Part shown: piece after piece, positions 7,947-16,608 of the stretch
Numbering within the stretch: position 1 is the stretch's first letter
Layout: each line of letters begins with the position of its first letter
Assembly: GCA_031268845.1 (NCBI GenBank)
Contig: JAIRWP010000094.1
Location: 1 to 44,036, forward strand
Direction: 5' to 3'
Source: Lactobacillales bacterium
GTDB taxonomy: Bacteria; Bacillota; Bacilli; Lactobacillales; Streptococcaceae
Length of the DNA: 44,036 bases
Program-made: the position numbers and the translations under genes
Notes under the pieces: generated by a model
Database searches by the model: none
Told to the model about the DNA's origin: nothing
Seen by the model: the letters and a program-made list of their open reading frames with translations, nothing else

Positions 7947-8282
7947 TGGAATTACTTTAGCAATCATTAATATGTGCTGAAGATTTTTCACCGTTTCAGC
8001 CACAGTTAAATTTTTAGCATCGTATCTAGCAATCACAATAAAATCCACATCAGGACGAATTTCTGCAGAGAGTTCTAAAATCGCCTGACGGATTTTGCGT
8101 TTGATTTTATTTCTGGTTACAGCATTTCCAAGTTTTTTACTAACAGAAATGCCTACACGAAAATGTGGTTGCTTGCGCGGCGATAATTGATAAATGATAA
8201 AGCGCTTATTAGCATATGATTTTCCGGTATGAAAAACTGCCTGAAATTCTTTTTCTTTTTTAACTCTATATGATTTTCGCAA
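7938..8282 (-). CDS. rnpA: Ribonuclease P protein component
   Basis: RnpA is the protein subunit that assists the RNase P RNA in trimming tRNA 5' leaders. The 114-residue product has the family layout: basic N-terminus (KSYRVKKEKEFQAVFHTGKS), FRVGISVSKKLGNAV, and the RNR signature region TRNKIKRKIRQA followed by DFIVIARYDA. Start is TTG at 8282 with AAGGATG about 6 nt upstream. In most Firmicutes rnpA lies between rpmH and yidC near the origin; here neither neighbour is present. The upstream 80 bp contain no L34 gene and a convergent ankyrin gene lies downstream, so the locus has been rearranged. Confidence 0.93.
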   Translation of the reverse strand: MRKSYRVKKEKEFQAVFHTGKSYANKRFIIYQLSPRKQPHFRVGISVSKKLGNAVTRNKIKRKIRQAILELSAEIRPDVDFIVIARYDAKNLTVAETVKNLQHILMIAKVIPKN

Positions 8283-8322
8283 AATTTTCGCATCCTTATC
8301 TAGCTACTATATGCTAGTTTAT

Positions 8323-8340
8323 CCAAAAATGCATTTTTGG
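8323..8340. promoter_or_regulatory. Perfect 18-bp palindrome in the divergent rnpA/PBP promoter region
   Basis: CCAAAAATGCATTTTTGG is a perfect palindrome located between the divergent starts of rnpA (8282) and the PBP gene (8422). A second short inverted repeat (CTAGC...GCTAG) lies just left of it, at about 8300-8317. It could be an operator or a cruciform; no regulator is identifiable. Confidence 0.35.
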
Positions 8341-8421
8341 CAAAGATCTTTTTAAGATAAAATGGATGAAAGATGTGATGGAAAGATTTTTAAAATCCAT
8401 TATCTAATTTCGGAGGCAATG

Positions 8422-10605
8422 ATGGAAAAATTAAAAATTATCTTAACTAGTATCTGGAAATTTTTAAAACCTTATTTGATAAAATATCATATATGGCGCA
8501 AGCGAATTTGGCGTAAGTATCAAATTAATAAAATTGTTATTTTATTAACATTAACTTTAGTTCTAATTTCTTCAGCATATTTATTTTATCTAGCCAAGAC
8601 TGCAAATGTTAAAACCTTAAAATCTTCTTTATCAGCTAAGACAGAGATTTATGACGATAAAGGTGCTGAGGCGGGCTATCTTTTTGGGCAAAAGGGAACA
8701 TACGTAAAATTAGATGGCATTTCACAACATATCCAAGATGCGGTCATTTCAACAGAGGACAAAACTTTTTATAAAAATCGCGGAGTGGATGTTTTTGGTA
8801 TTTTTCGTGCAGCAGTTCGTAACATTTTGCATGGAGGAATTGCTGGAGGTGGTTCGACTATTACACAGCAACTAGCCAAAAATGCTTATTTAACACAAAA
8901 ACAAACATGGGATCGTAAAGCGCGCGAGTTATTCTTAGCTTTTGAGATTAATAAAAAATACAGCAAACAAGATATTTTGGCGATGTATTTAAACAATGCC
9001 TATTTTGGCAATGGTATTTGGGGTGTGGAAGACGCCGCTCATAAATATTTTGGCAAAAGTGCTAATGATGTAAATATTGGTGAAGCAGCCATTTTAGCAG
9101 GTCTTTTAAAAGGTCCTGAAATTTATAATCCAATTAATTATCCCCAAAATGCCAAATATCGTCGTGATACTGTGCTGCAATTGATGGTTAATAACAAAAA
9201 ATTAAGTCAAAAAGAAGCAGACGATGAAGCAAGTATTGCTATCACCTCACAAAGTCACTATGTAGCTCTAAAGAAAGATAACTATAAATATCCATCGTTT
9301 TTTGATGCGGTGATTTCCGAAGCGGAGAAGAAAGCAAAAATTTCAGAGCAAGATATTTTGATTAAAGGTTATAAAATTTATACTACCTTAAATCAAAAGT
9401 ATCAAAATGTAATGCAGGATTTTTACGCAGATGCTGATAACTTCCCGCAAGCTCAAGATGGGCAAGTAGCGCAATCAGCAACAGTTGCAATGGACCCAGA
9501 AACAGGTGGTGTGCAAGCCTTAGTTGGGGAAGTTGGCGATCCAGAAAAGCATGTTTTTAGAAGTTTCAATTATGCTACGCAAAGTGTGCGTTCACCAGGT
9601 TCTGCCATTAAACCACTAGTTGTTTATACACCGGCTATTCAGCAAGGGTATAAAATGGGCGAAATGTTACCTAATAATGAAAAAATATTACAGGAAATCG
9701 CGCAAATGCCAGAATTCGACCAAGCAGAGCATACAACAAATTATAGCAATACATATAGTGCAGATACTCCTATGTATCAAGCTCTAGCTCAAAGTTTAAA
9801 TATCCCAGCTGTTTATTTAGAAAGTAAAATTGGACTAAGTAAAGCATTTAATACAGGTAAGAAATTTGGCTTGCCTTTACAAGAAAAAGATAGATATTAT
9901 GGTTTAGCTTTAGGTGGACTTGCTCGCGGCGTTTCACCATGGACAATGACGCAAGCTTATGGAACTTTTGGCAATAGCGGGGAAATGATTGAAGCGCATT
10001 TGATAAATAAAATTGTGGATGCAACCGGAGATGTGGTTTATGAAGCTAATCCTGAAGTAAGAGCGATTGTTTCAAAAAGGACAGCAATGAAAATGACAAG
10101 CATGATGCTTGGTACCTTTAGCAATGGCACAGGAGTAAGTGCTACGCCTTTAGGATACAAACTTGCTGGTAAAACAGGAACAACAGAAACAAGCTTTGAT
10201 GCTAGTAAATCAAAAGATCAATGGATTATCGGTTATAATCCAGATGTTGTAATTACAACTTGGTTAGGCTTTGAGAAAACGGATGAAAACCACTATCTTA
10301 AAACAGATGCAGCGCAGCGCGGATCAATTATTTTTCGTTCGATAGCTAATGGAATACTGCCGCTTACTTCGAAAAAAACTTTTGATAATTTGTATCCAGG
10401 AATTCAAAATGCTTATAATATTGCAGGCGAAGATTCGACAGATTTAAATCAAGATATGGAACCTGAAGATAGTAAAGTTAAAAATTTAAAGAAAAAAGCC
10501 GAAGATGTTTTAAAAAAAGTTAAAGAAAATACTGGAAAGCTTGATAAAATAGTAGATAAAGCAAAAGAAGGAATTAGTAAAATAAAAAATTTTTTCGAAA
10601 GGTAA
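8422..10605 (+). CDS. Class A penicillin-binding protein (transglycosylase/transpeptidase)
   Basis: Bifunctional peptidoglycan synthase anchored in the membrane. A short cytoplasmic basic region is followed by one membrane segment (IVILLTLTLVLISSAYLFYL). The GT51 glycosyltransferase domain carries STEDKTFYKNRGVD and GGSTITQQLAKN, and the transpeptidase domain carries the S-x-x-K nucleophile in SPGSAIKP, an SLN triad motif and the KTGTTE box. A Lys/Asp/Glu-rich tail ends the protein. About 728 residues from the ATG at 8422, chosen because GGAGG lies 5 nt upstream; an open frame extends to 8362 without a ribosome-binding site. It resembles PBP2A/PBP1A-type enzymes but I cannot assign the exact paralogue. 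The YlbF-like gene follows after 3 bp, suggesting one transcript through coaA. Confidence 0.92.
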   Translation: MEKLKIILTSIWKFLKPYLIKYHIWRKRIWRKYQINKIVILLTLTLVLISSAYLFYLAKTANVKTLKSSLSAKTEIYDDKGAEAGYLFGQKGTYVKLDGISQHIQDAVISTEDKTFYKNRGVDVFGIFRAAVRNILHGGIAGGGSTITQQLAKNAYLTQKQTWDRKARELFLAFEINKKYSKQDILAMYLNNAYFGNGIWGVEDAAHKYFGKSANDVNIGEAAILAGLLKGPEIYNPINYPQNAKYRRDTVLQLMVNNKKLSQKEADDEASIAITSQSHYVALKKDNYKYPSFFDAVISEAEKKAKISEQDILIKGYKIYTTLNQKYQNVMQDFYADADNFPQAQDGQVAQSATVAMDPETGGVQALVGEVGDPEKHVFRSFNYATQSVRSPGSAIKPLVVYTPAIQQGYKMGEMLPNNEKILQEIAQMPEFDQAEHTTNYSNTYSADTPMYQALAQSLNIPAVYLESKIGLSKAFNTGKKFGLPLQEKDRYYGLALGGLARGVSPWTMTQAYGTFGNSGEMIEAHLINKIVDATGDVVYEANPEVRAIVSKRTAMKMTSMMLGTFSNGTGVSATPLGYKLAGKTGTTETSFDASKSKDQWIIGYNPDVVITTWLGFEKTDENHYLKTDAAQRGSIIFRSIANGILPLTSKKTFDNLYPGIQNAYNIAGEDSTDLNQDMEPEDSKVKNLKKKAEDVLKKVKENTGKLDKIVDKAKEGISKIKNFFER

Positions 10606-10608
10606 TTA

Positions 10609-10947
10609 ATGATGAACATTTATGATACAGCTAATCAGCTAGAGCGTGAACTGCGCTCCTTACCTGAATATACGGCATTAAAAGAAGAAATAATAAAAGT
10701 AAAAGCAGATAGCAAAGCTGCTGAATTATTCGAAGAATTTAAAAAGATGCAAAAAAATTTAGAACAAAAGATGTTAAAAGGTGAAATGCCTACTTCTGAA
10801 GAACAAACGAAAATGCAAGAAGTAGCTGAAAAAATTGATAAAAATGAAGTTCTATCTACTATGCTGCAAAAAGAACGCGCTTTTAGCATGATCGTTGAAG
10901 ATGTTATGAAATTAATCCAAGCACCCGTTCAAGAAATATATAAGTAA
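10609..10947 (+). CDS. YlbF/YmcA family protein (YheA-like)
   Basis: A 112-residue, almost wholly alpha-helical protein of the YlbF/YmcA family (DUF964), recognisable from IYDTANQLERELRSLPEYTALKEEI and the LFEEFKKMQKNLEQKM motif. In Bacillus, YlbF and YmcA with YaaT form a complex that assists RNase Y-dependent mRNA processing; paralogues such as YheA have no settled role. Which subtype this is cannot be decided by eye. ATG 10609 (or 10612) follows AAAGG. It begins 3 bp after the PBP gene and abuts the next gene without a gap, so it is the middle of an operon. Confidence 0.85.
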   Translation: MMNIYDTANQLERELRSLPEYTALKEEIIKVKADSKAAELFEEFKKMQKNLEQKMLKGEMPTSEEQTKMQEVAEKIDKNEVLSTMLQKERAFSMIVEDVMKLIQAPVQEIYK

Positions 10948-11871
10948 ATGGAGATAACAATTACAGCTACAGCAGATAGTGTTTTTCAAGCAAAAAAAAT
11001 GCTTGAAGCAGGTGTTGATGTTTTATATATCGGAGAATCAGCGTTTGGTTTACGCCTTGCAACTTCTTTTACGCGTGAAGAGCTAAAAGAAGTTGTTTCT
11101 TTAGCGCACCAAGTTCAGACAAAAGTTACAGTAGCGGTTAATGCCTTAATGCATCCAGACAAAATCAAAAATGTTTTGGAGTATTTGCAATTTTTAGAAG
11201 CGATTTTAACTGATCAAATTGTGGTTTCTGATCCTGGCGTTATTTTTCTTTTACAAAAAGCAGGACTAAGCCTTCCCTTTATCTATGAAGCATCAACTTT
11301 TGTAACAAGTGCAAGACAAGTAAATTTTTGGGCACAAAAGGGTGCCGTTGCTGCTGTTTTAGCGCGTGAATTGCCAGCTAAGGAACTTTTTTTAATGCGT
11401 GATCAATTCTTAATTCCAACGGAAATTCTTGTCTACGGGGCAACAGTGATTCAACATTCAAGAAGGCCATTGTTGCAAAATTATTTTAATTTTATCAAGA
11501 TCAATGAAGATCAAAGCCTGGCGCGTGATTGGTCTCTTACTGAACCGCAAGATCCTCATTCGCATTATTCTATTTTTGAAGATCAGCATGGAACACATAT
11601 CTTTGCAAATAATGATGTAAATTTATTGCTAGAATTAGAAAAGCTAGCCAGTTGGGGTTATCATTATTGGAAGTTAGACGGGCTGTATACGCCTAGAGAA
11701 AATTTTGTAAAAATTGTTGAACTTTTTGTTAAGGCAAAATCTATGCTTAAAGCAGGTAAATGGAACCTAGCCAAAGCAACTTTATTGGATGAAGATGTGC
11801 GGCGTTATCATCCGCAAAATAGAGGATTGGACGAAGGTTTTTTTGCTTTAAATTTTGAAGATGTTGAATAA
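10948..11871 (+). CDS. U32 peptidase-like protein, TrhP1/YrrN type
   Basis: The N-terminus (MEITITATADSVFQAKKMLEAGVDVLYIGESAFGLR) and overall 307-residue length match the short U32 paralogue (YrrN, TrhP1) found in Firmicutes. Together with YrrO (TrhP2) it makes 5-hydroxyuridine at tRNA position 34. The name peptidase is historical; family members hydroxylate RNA from prephenate. Usually yrrN and yrrO are adjacent. Here the next gene is coaA and no YrrO is found in the window, so the partner is either elsewhere or lost. Start ATG at 10948 directly abuts the YlbF-like stop, with no strong Shine-Dalgarno, which suggests translational coupling. Confidence 0.75.
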   Translation: MEITITATADSVFQAKKMLEAGVDVLYIGESAFGLRLATSFTREELKEVVSLAHQVQTKVTVAVNALMHPDKIKNVLEYLQFLEAILTDQIVVSDPGVIFLLQKAGLSLPFIYEASTFVTSARQVNFWAQKGAVAAVLARELPAKELFLMRDQFLIPTEILVYGATVIQHSRRPLLQNYFNFIKINEDQSLARDWSLTEPQDPHSHYSIFEDQHGTHIFANNDVNLLLELEKLASWGYHYWKLDGLYTPRENFVKIVELFVKAKSMLKAGKWNLAKATLLDEDVRRYHPQNRGLDEGFFALNFEDVE

Positions 11872-11886
11872 AAAGAAGGAATAAAA

Positions 11887-12819
11887 GTGAGTCATTTACA
11901 TGATTTTGTTTGTTTTGATATGATTTCAAGAGTTGATTGGCATCAATTTGCAGTACAAGAAGAAGCTCCTTTATCGGCAGAAGAGTTAGAAGGAATCAAG
12001 TCGTTAAATGATGCGATTTCTTTGCAAGATGTGCAAGAAATTTATATGCCACTAACACATTTAATTGAAGTTTACCGCCAAAATTATAAATCGCTATCCG
12101 TAACAAAGGGCCTGTTTTTGCATCGTTTTTTGCAAGTTCCACCCTTTATTATTGGTATCTCAGGAAGTGTGGCAGTTGGGAAATCTACGATTGCTCGTTT
12201 GCTTCAAAAACTTTTAAGTCGAACATTTCGCCGCTTAAAGGTAGAGTTAATCACAACGGATGGTTTTTTATACTCGACTGCTGAGCTTACCAAGCGTGAT
12301 TTAATAAAGCGCAGAGGTTTTCCTGAAAGCTACGATATGACAAAAATGTTAAACTTTTTGCGTAAGGTTAAAGCAGGTCAAGAAAAAGTTTCTTCACCAG
12401 TATATTCGCATGAAATTTATGATATTGTGGACGGTGAGAAGATCACCCTAAATCGACCAGAAATTTTAATTGTGGAAGGGATCAATGTCTTTCAACTTCC
12501 GCAAAATCAAAATATTTATGTTAGTGACTTTTTTGATTTTACAATTTATGTGGATGCAGCAGAGAAAATGATTAAAACTTGGTATCTAGAGCGCTTTGAG
12601 CAACTGTTAGAATATGCCAAAGAAAGACCAGATAACTTTTATTATCGTTACGCTCAGTGGCCAAGAAAAAAAGCGATTAAAGAAGCATTGAAAGTTTGGC
12701 AAAATGTAAATTTGGTTAACTTGAAAAATTATATTTTACCTACGCGTAGTCGAGCAGATGTTATTTTGCATAAAGGACTTAATCATGTGATTGATAAATT
12801 GTATTTAAGAACCTGTTAA
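11887..12819 (+). CDS. coaA: Type I pantothenate kinase
   Basis: CoaA phosphorylates pantothenate in the first step of coenzyme A synthesis. The protein shows the P-loop GISGSVAVGKSTIARLL, the VELITTDGFLY segment, RRGFPESYD, and SRADVILHKG near the end, as in bacterial type I enzymes. GTG start at 11887 with AGAAGGA upstream. The last three residues (R-T-C) and the TAA stop are encoded by the left end of the 161-bp mobile element that starts at 12809. The native C-terminus normally lies within a few residues of this point, so function is probably kept. The element now separates coaA from guaA, which follows after 179 bp. Confidence 0.93.
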   Translation: MSHLHDFVCFDMISRVDWHQFAVQEEAPLSAEELEGIKSLNDAISLQDVQEIYMPLTHLIEVYRQNYKSLSVTKGLFLHRFLQVPPFIIGISGSVAVGKSTIARLLQKLLSRTFRRLKVELITTDGFLYSTAELTKRDLIKRRGFPESYDMTKMLNFLRKVKAGQEKVSSPVYSHEIYDIVDGEKITLNRPEILIVEGINVFQLPQNQNIYVSDFFDFTIYVDAAEKMIKTWYLERFEQLLEYAKERPDNFYYRYAQWPRKKAIKEALKVWQNVNLVNLKNYILPTRSRADVILHKGLNHVIDKLYLRTC

Positions 12820-12969
12820 TGATCTCCATAATGGCGAAATTTATGTTAATTTTACGCACTTCGTCGTTAAAAAGCCTCGAAATAGCACCACTATTTTTAC
12901 GTTTTTTGCCTAGAATTGCGTAAAAATTTTCCAAAAATTTCATCCATAGAGAGACAAGTTAACAGATTC
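12809..12969. repeat. 161-bp MITE-like element between coaA and guaA
   Basis: Ends GAACCTGTTAATGATCTC and GAGAGACAAGTTAACAGATTC are imperfect inverted repeats; TAA flanks both sides (12806-12808, 12970-12972). The interior carries the shared core CCTCGAAATAGCACCACTATTT, in the same orientation as the copy at 34457. No open frame. The left end provides the coaA stop codon. It would form a long structured stretch in a coaA-guaA read-through transcript. Confidence 0.85.
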
Positions 12970-12998
12970 TAAGAAGTTATTAAGCAAGGAGTATTTTC

Positions 12999-14558
12999 GT
13001 GGCAGTAATTGTAGATGAAGTGAATGAAGTAGAAAAGATTATTGTTTTAGATTATGGCTCACAGTATAACCAATTGATTACGCGCAGAATCCGTGAATTT
13101 GGCGTCTTTTCAGAATTGTTAAGTCATAAAATTTCAGCAGATGAAGTGTGCAGGATCAAACCTCTTGGCATTATTCTTTCAGGTGGACCAAATTCCGTAT
13201 ATGATAAAAATGCTTTTGAAATTGATCCTAAAATTTTTGAGCTAGGCATTCCTATTTTGGGAATTTGCTATGGTATGCAGTTAATTGCATACAACTTAGG
13301 TGGTAAGGTTGAGCCAGCACTAAATCATGAGTACGGTAAAGCCATTTTAGAGGTGATAAATGATAACGCTGCATTGTTTAAAAATACACCCAAAGAGCAG
13401 CAGGTGTGGATGAGTCATGGCGATTTAGTAACAGAAACACCAAGTGGTTTTGAAGTTGTCGGAACATCCAAAGATTGTCCCATTGCAGCAATGCAAGATG
13501 TGAGTCGAAATTTTTATGGTATTCAATTTCATGCAGAGGTGCGCCATTCGAAGTATGGAATTAAAGTGCTGCGTCACTTTGCTTTTGATATTTGTCAAAC
13601 GTCTGGCAACTGGTCGATGAAGAATTTTATTGAACTGCAGATTGAGAAGATTCGTAAAAAAGTTAAAGATCGCAAAGTTTTACTTGGATTATCAGGCGGT
13701 GTGGATTCATCGGTTGTTGGCGTATTACTGCAAAAAGCAATTGGCAAGCAATTGACTTCTATTTTTGTTGATCATGGATTATTGCGCAAAGGCGAAGCCA
13801 AGCAAGTGATGAACACTTTGGGTGGAAAGTTTGGATTAAACATCATTAAAGTGGATGCAAGTAAGCGCTTTTTAAGCAAGCTTGCTGGTGTGAGCGATCC
13901 AGAAAGGAAACGAAAAATCATTGGTAATGAATTTGTTTATGTCTTTGATGACGAAGCTTCCAAACTAAAAGGCGTCGATTTTTTAGCGCAGGGAACGCTT
14001 TATACTGATGTGATTGAGTCAGGTACAAAAACCGCGCAAACGATCAAATCACATCATAATGTTGGTGGTTTGCCTGAGAAGATACAGTTTGAGTTGATTG
14101 AGCCGCTTAATACTTTGTTTAAAGATGAAGTACGTGCCTTGGGAACACAGCTTGGGATGCCGGATAAAATTGTATGGCGTCAGCCATTTCCCGGTCCTGG
14201 ACTTGCCATTCGCGTAATGGGCGAGATTACAGAGGAAAAATTAGCAGTGGTGCGCGAGTCAGATGCCATTTTACGGGAAGAAATTGCGTTTGCAGGGCTA
14301 AATCGCGATATTTGGCAATATTTTACAGTGAATACAGGCGTGCGCTCTGTGGGTGTAATGGGCGACACTCGGACGTATGATTACACGCTAGCTATTCGTG
14401 CTATTACTTCCATTGATGGAATGAGCGCAGATTTTGCCCGCATTCCTTGGGATGTTTTGCAAAAGATTTCAGTGCGAATTGTCAATGAAGTAAATCATGT
14501 CAATCGAGTGGTATACGATATTACTTCTAAACCGCCAGCAACAGTTGAATGGGAATGA
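12999..14558 (+). CDS. guaA: GMP synthase (glutamine-hydrolysing)
   Basis: GuaA converts XMP to GMP using glutamine and ATP. It has an N-terminal class I glutamine amidotransferase with the nucleophile Cys in GICYGMQ and the His-x-Glu in QFHAEVRHS. An ATP-pyrophosphatase domain follows with the P-loop [13 protein letters not shown], then the dimerisation domain ending KPPATVEWE. 519 residues, full length. GTG start at 12999 with AAGGAG upstream. It follows a mobile element and no purine riboswitch is recognisable in the 5' region. guaB lies in the same window (40191-41675) but on the other strand and far away. Confidence 0.96.
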   Translation: MAVIVDEVNEVEKIIVLDYGSQYNQLITRRIREFGVFSELLSHKISADEVCRIKPLGIILSGGPNSVYDKNAFEIDPKIFELGIPILGICYGMQLIAYNLGGKVEPALNHEYGKAILEVINDNAALFKNTPKEQQVWMSHGDLVTETPSGFEVVGTSKDCPIAAMQDVSRNFYGIQFHAEVRHSKYGIKVLRHFAFDICQTSGNWSMKNFIELQIEKIRKKVKDRKVLLGLSGGVDSSVVGVLLQKAIGKQLTSIFVDHGLLRKGEAKQVMNTLGGKFGLNIIKVDASKRFLSKLAGVSDPERKRKIIGNEFVYVFDDEASKLKGVDFLAQGTLYTDVIESGTKTAQTIKSHHNVGGLPEKIQFELIEPLNTLFKDEVRALGTQLGMPDKIVWRQPFPGPGLAIRVMGEITEEKLAVVRESDAILREEIAFAGLNRDIWQYFTVNTGVRSVGVMGDTRTYDYTLAIRAITSIDGMSADFARIPWDVLQKISVRIVNEVNHVNRVVYDITSKPPATVEWE

Positions 14559-14593
14559 TTTTTGATTGAAAAATCTATATGGAGGAAGAATGA

Positions 14594-14809
14594 ATGGCCA
14601 AAACATTTGAAGAATCACTTGCTGAGCTAGAGACACTTGTTGGTAAATTAGAACAAGGAGAGGTTCCGCTAGAAGAAGCATTAACCACTTTTCAACAAGG
14701 GATGAAACTAAGTAAAGAGTTAACTGATACTTTAAAAAAGGCTGAAAAAACTTTAGCTAAAATTATGAATGAAGAAGGTTTAGAAGTCCCTTTTGAAGAA
14801 GGTGAATAG
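14594..14809 (+). CDS. xseB: Exodeoxyribonuclease VII small subunit
   Basis: A 71-residue helical protein with the family pattern [35 protein letters not shown]. XseB binds the large subunit XseA to form exonuclease VII, which degrades single-stranded DNA. ATG 14594 follows GGAGGAAG. It is the first gene of an xseB-ispA-tlyA group (gaps of 2 and -1 bp), a conserved Firmicute order. xseA, which normally precedes xseB, is replaced here by guaA and is not in the window. Confidence 0.93.
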   Translation: MAKTFEESLAELETLVGKLEQGEVPLEEALTTFQQGMKLSKELTDTLKKAEKTLAKIMNEEGLEVPFEEGE

Positions 14810-14811
14810 GT

Positions 14812-15738
14812 TTGAAGCAAACATTTACGGATTTTCAAGATCATTATCGACCACTAATTGATCAAATTCTTTTTAAACTGGTAAAAACATTAGAAGCCCC
14901 TAAACTTTTAAAAGACGCTATGCTTTACTCGCTTACAGCTGGTGGCAAACGCATTCGCCCAATGCTGACGCTTACTGTTCTGGCTTCTTTTAAGCAGAAA
15001 ATAGACGAAGAGACTTTAAAGATAGCAAGCGCTATTGAGCTGATTCACACTTACTCATTGATTCATGATGATTTGCCGGCAATGGATAATGATGACTTCA
15101 GACGAGGCAAGTTAACCAATCATAAAATTTACGGTGAAGGAATGGCGATTTTAGCAGGAGATGCCTTGCTTGCACTTGCTTTTCAAGTTCTAACGCAAAA
15201 TGCTTCAAATGAAAAGCTCGGATTTGAGCTAGTGAAGTTGCTGGCAAAAGTTGCCGGAGCAACTGGCATGGTCGGTGGTCAAGTACTAGATATTCAAGGT
15301 GAAGGACAGCGCTTGCCATTAGATCAAATGCAAAAAATGCATCGCCTAAAAACAGGTGCTTTACTTTCTTATGCAGTAGAGTCAGGTTTTTTAATTATGC
15401 ATTTTTTAGCTCAAAAACAAGGCAAAGTGATAAATGAGCAAATAAAAAAATACTTTCTAATTTATGCAAAAAGTTTTGGGTTAGCCTTTCAAATCCGAGA
15501 CGATATCTTAGATATCACCAAAACTACAGAAGAACTAGGAAAAACGGCCGGCAAAGATATTGCAATGGAAAAAAGTACTTATCCATCGCTTTTAGGTCTG
15601 ACTGGAGCAAAAGATGCTTTAGTGCAAGAGATTACAAAAGCTAGTGCAACCATTGTATCTGTCGAAAAAATGCAACCAACTTTTAATGGTGAGTTACTGC
15701 GACAATTTGTACAGACTTTGAAAGTAGAGGCAACATAG
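14812..15738 (+). CDS. ispA: Polyprenyl (farnesyl/geranyl) diphosphate synthase
   Basis: Condenses isopentenyl diphosphate with allylic diphosphates to give farnesyl diphosphate, precursor of undecaprenyl phosphate and quinones. It carries the first Asp-rich motif (IHDDLPAMDNDDFRRG), the second Asp-rich motif (FQIRDDILDITKT), and the GGKRIRP substrate loop. 308 residues. TTG start at 14812 with AAGGTG about 7 nt upstream, inside the xseB end; the TAG stop overlaps the GTG start of tlyA. Translational coupling across the three-gene group is likely. Confidence 0.93.
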   Translation: MKQTFTDFQDHYRPLIDQILFKLVKTLEAPKLLKDAMLYSLTAGGKRIRPMLTLTVLASFKQKIDEETLKIASAIELIHTYSLIHDDLPAMDNDDFRRGKLTNHKIYGEGMAILAGDALLALAFQVLTQNASNEKLGFELVKLLAKVAGATGMVGGQVLDIQGEGQRLPLDQMQKMHRLKTGALLSYAVESGFLIMHFLAQKQGKVINEQIKKYFLIYAKSFGLAFQIRDDILDITKTTEELGKTAGKDIAMEKSTYPSLLGLTGAKDALVQEITKASATIVSVEKMQPTFNGELLRQFVQTLKVEAT

Positions 15739-16550
15739 TGAAAAAAGAACGGGTAGATATTTTAGCGGTAAAGCAAGGCTTATTTCCCACCCGTGAAAAA
15801 GCCAAGCGCGCGATTATGGCTGGTTTAGTGGTATCAAACCTTTTTGGTGAACGCTTTGATAAGTCAGGAGAAAAGATTTCAGAAGAAACGGTTCTTCGCA
15901 TCAAGGGGGAAATTTTTCCTTATGTCTCACGCGGTGGTTTAAAGCTAGCTAAAGCTTTAGAAGTTTTTGATATATCTTTGCAAAATAAAACTGTTTTAGA
16001 CATCGGTGCTTCTACAGGTGGTTTTACCGATGTTGCTTTGCAAAATGGAGCAAAACTCGTTTATGCCTTAGATGTCGGAATAAACCAACTTGACTGGGAA
16101 ATTCGTCAAGATCCGCACGTAATCGTTATGGAAAAAACCAACTTTCGCTATTCTAAACCAGAAAATTTCATACAAGGTTTACCAGAAATTGCTACTATTG
16201 ATGTCTCCTTTATCTCACTCAAGTTAATGCTAAAGCCTCTGTATAAAATTTTAGAGATTAATGGCGAAGTAATAGCCTTAATCAAACCGCAATTTGAAGC
16301 AGGAAAAGAACAAGTTGGCAAAAACGGTATTGTCCGTGAGCAAAAAATTCATCAGCAAGTTATTGAAAAGGTTTTTCAATCTGCGGTGAAATTGAATTTT
16401 GATGTGTTAAATCTTAATTTTTCACCCATCACTGGTGGAAAAGGGAATATTGAATTTTTAGCTCACTTACGAAAAGCAAAAAAAACAGGAACCATTGCTG
16501 GAAATATTAATGTGAATAAAACTGTCAATGCTGCAGGTGAATTATTATAA
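15738..16550 (+). CDS. tlyA: TlyA-family rRNA 2'-O-methyltransferase
   Basis: An N-terminal S4 RNA-binding domain (about 1-60: RVDILAVKQGLFPTREKAKRAIMAGLV) is followed by an FtsJ-like SAM-dependent methyltransferase domain with VLDIGASTGGFTDVAL and the LDVG and DVSFISL motifs. TlyA enzymes methylate ribose of 16S and 23S rRNA; older annotations call them hemolysins. GTG start at 15738 overlaps the ispA stop by one base. The argR and recN genes that often follow are absent; a convergent aroD gene comes next, and the 58-bp gap holds no convincing terminator. Confidence 0.92.
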   Translation: MKKERVDILAVKQGLFPTREKAKRAIMAGLVVSNLFGERFDKSGEKISEETVLRIKGEIFPYVSRGGLKLAKALEVFDISLQNKTVLDIGASTGGFTDVALQNGAKLVYALDVGINQLDWEIRQDPHVIVMEKTNFRYSKPENFIQGLPEIATIDVSFISLKLMLKPLYKILEINGEVIALIKPQFEAGKEQVGKNGIVREQKIHQQVIEKVFQSAVKLNFDVLNLNFSPITGGKGNIEFLAHLRKAKKTGTIAGNINVNKTVNAAGELL

Positions 16551-16608
16551 TTTTTAGAAAAAACGAAAAGCAACGGATAATTTCACTAGAGAACGTTGTG
16601 AGCACACT

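Noticed and set aside
12820-12998. A purine riboswitch before guaA was considered.
   Set aside because: The region is almost entirely the 161-bp mobile element; no conserved purine-riboswitch loops are seen.
16551-16608. AACG...CGTT inverted repeat between tlyA and aroD as a terminator.
   Set aside because: The stem is only four base pairs and has no U tract.
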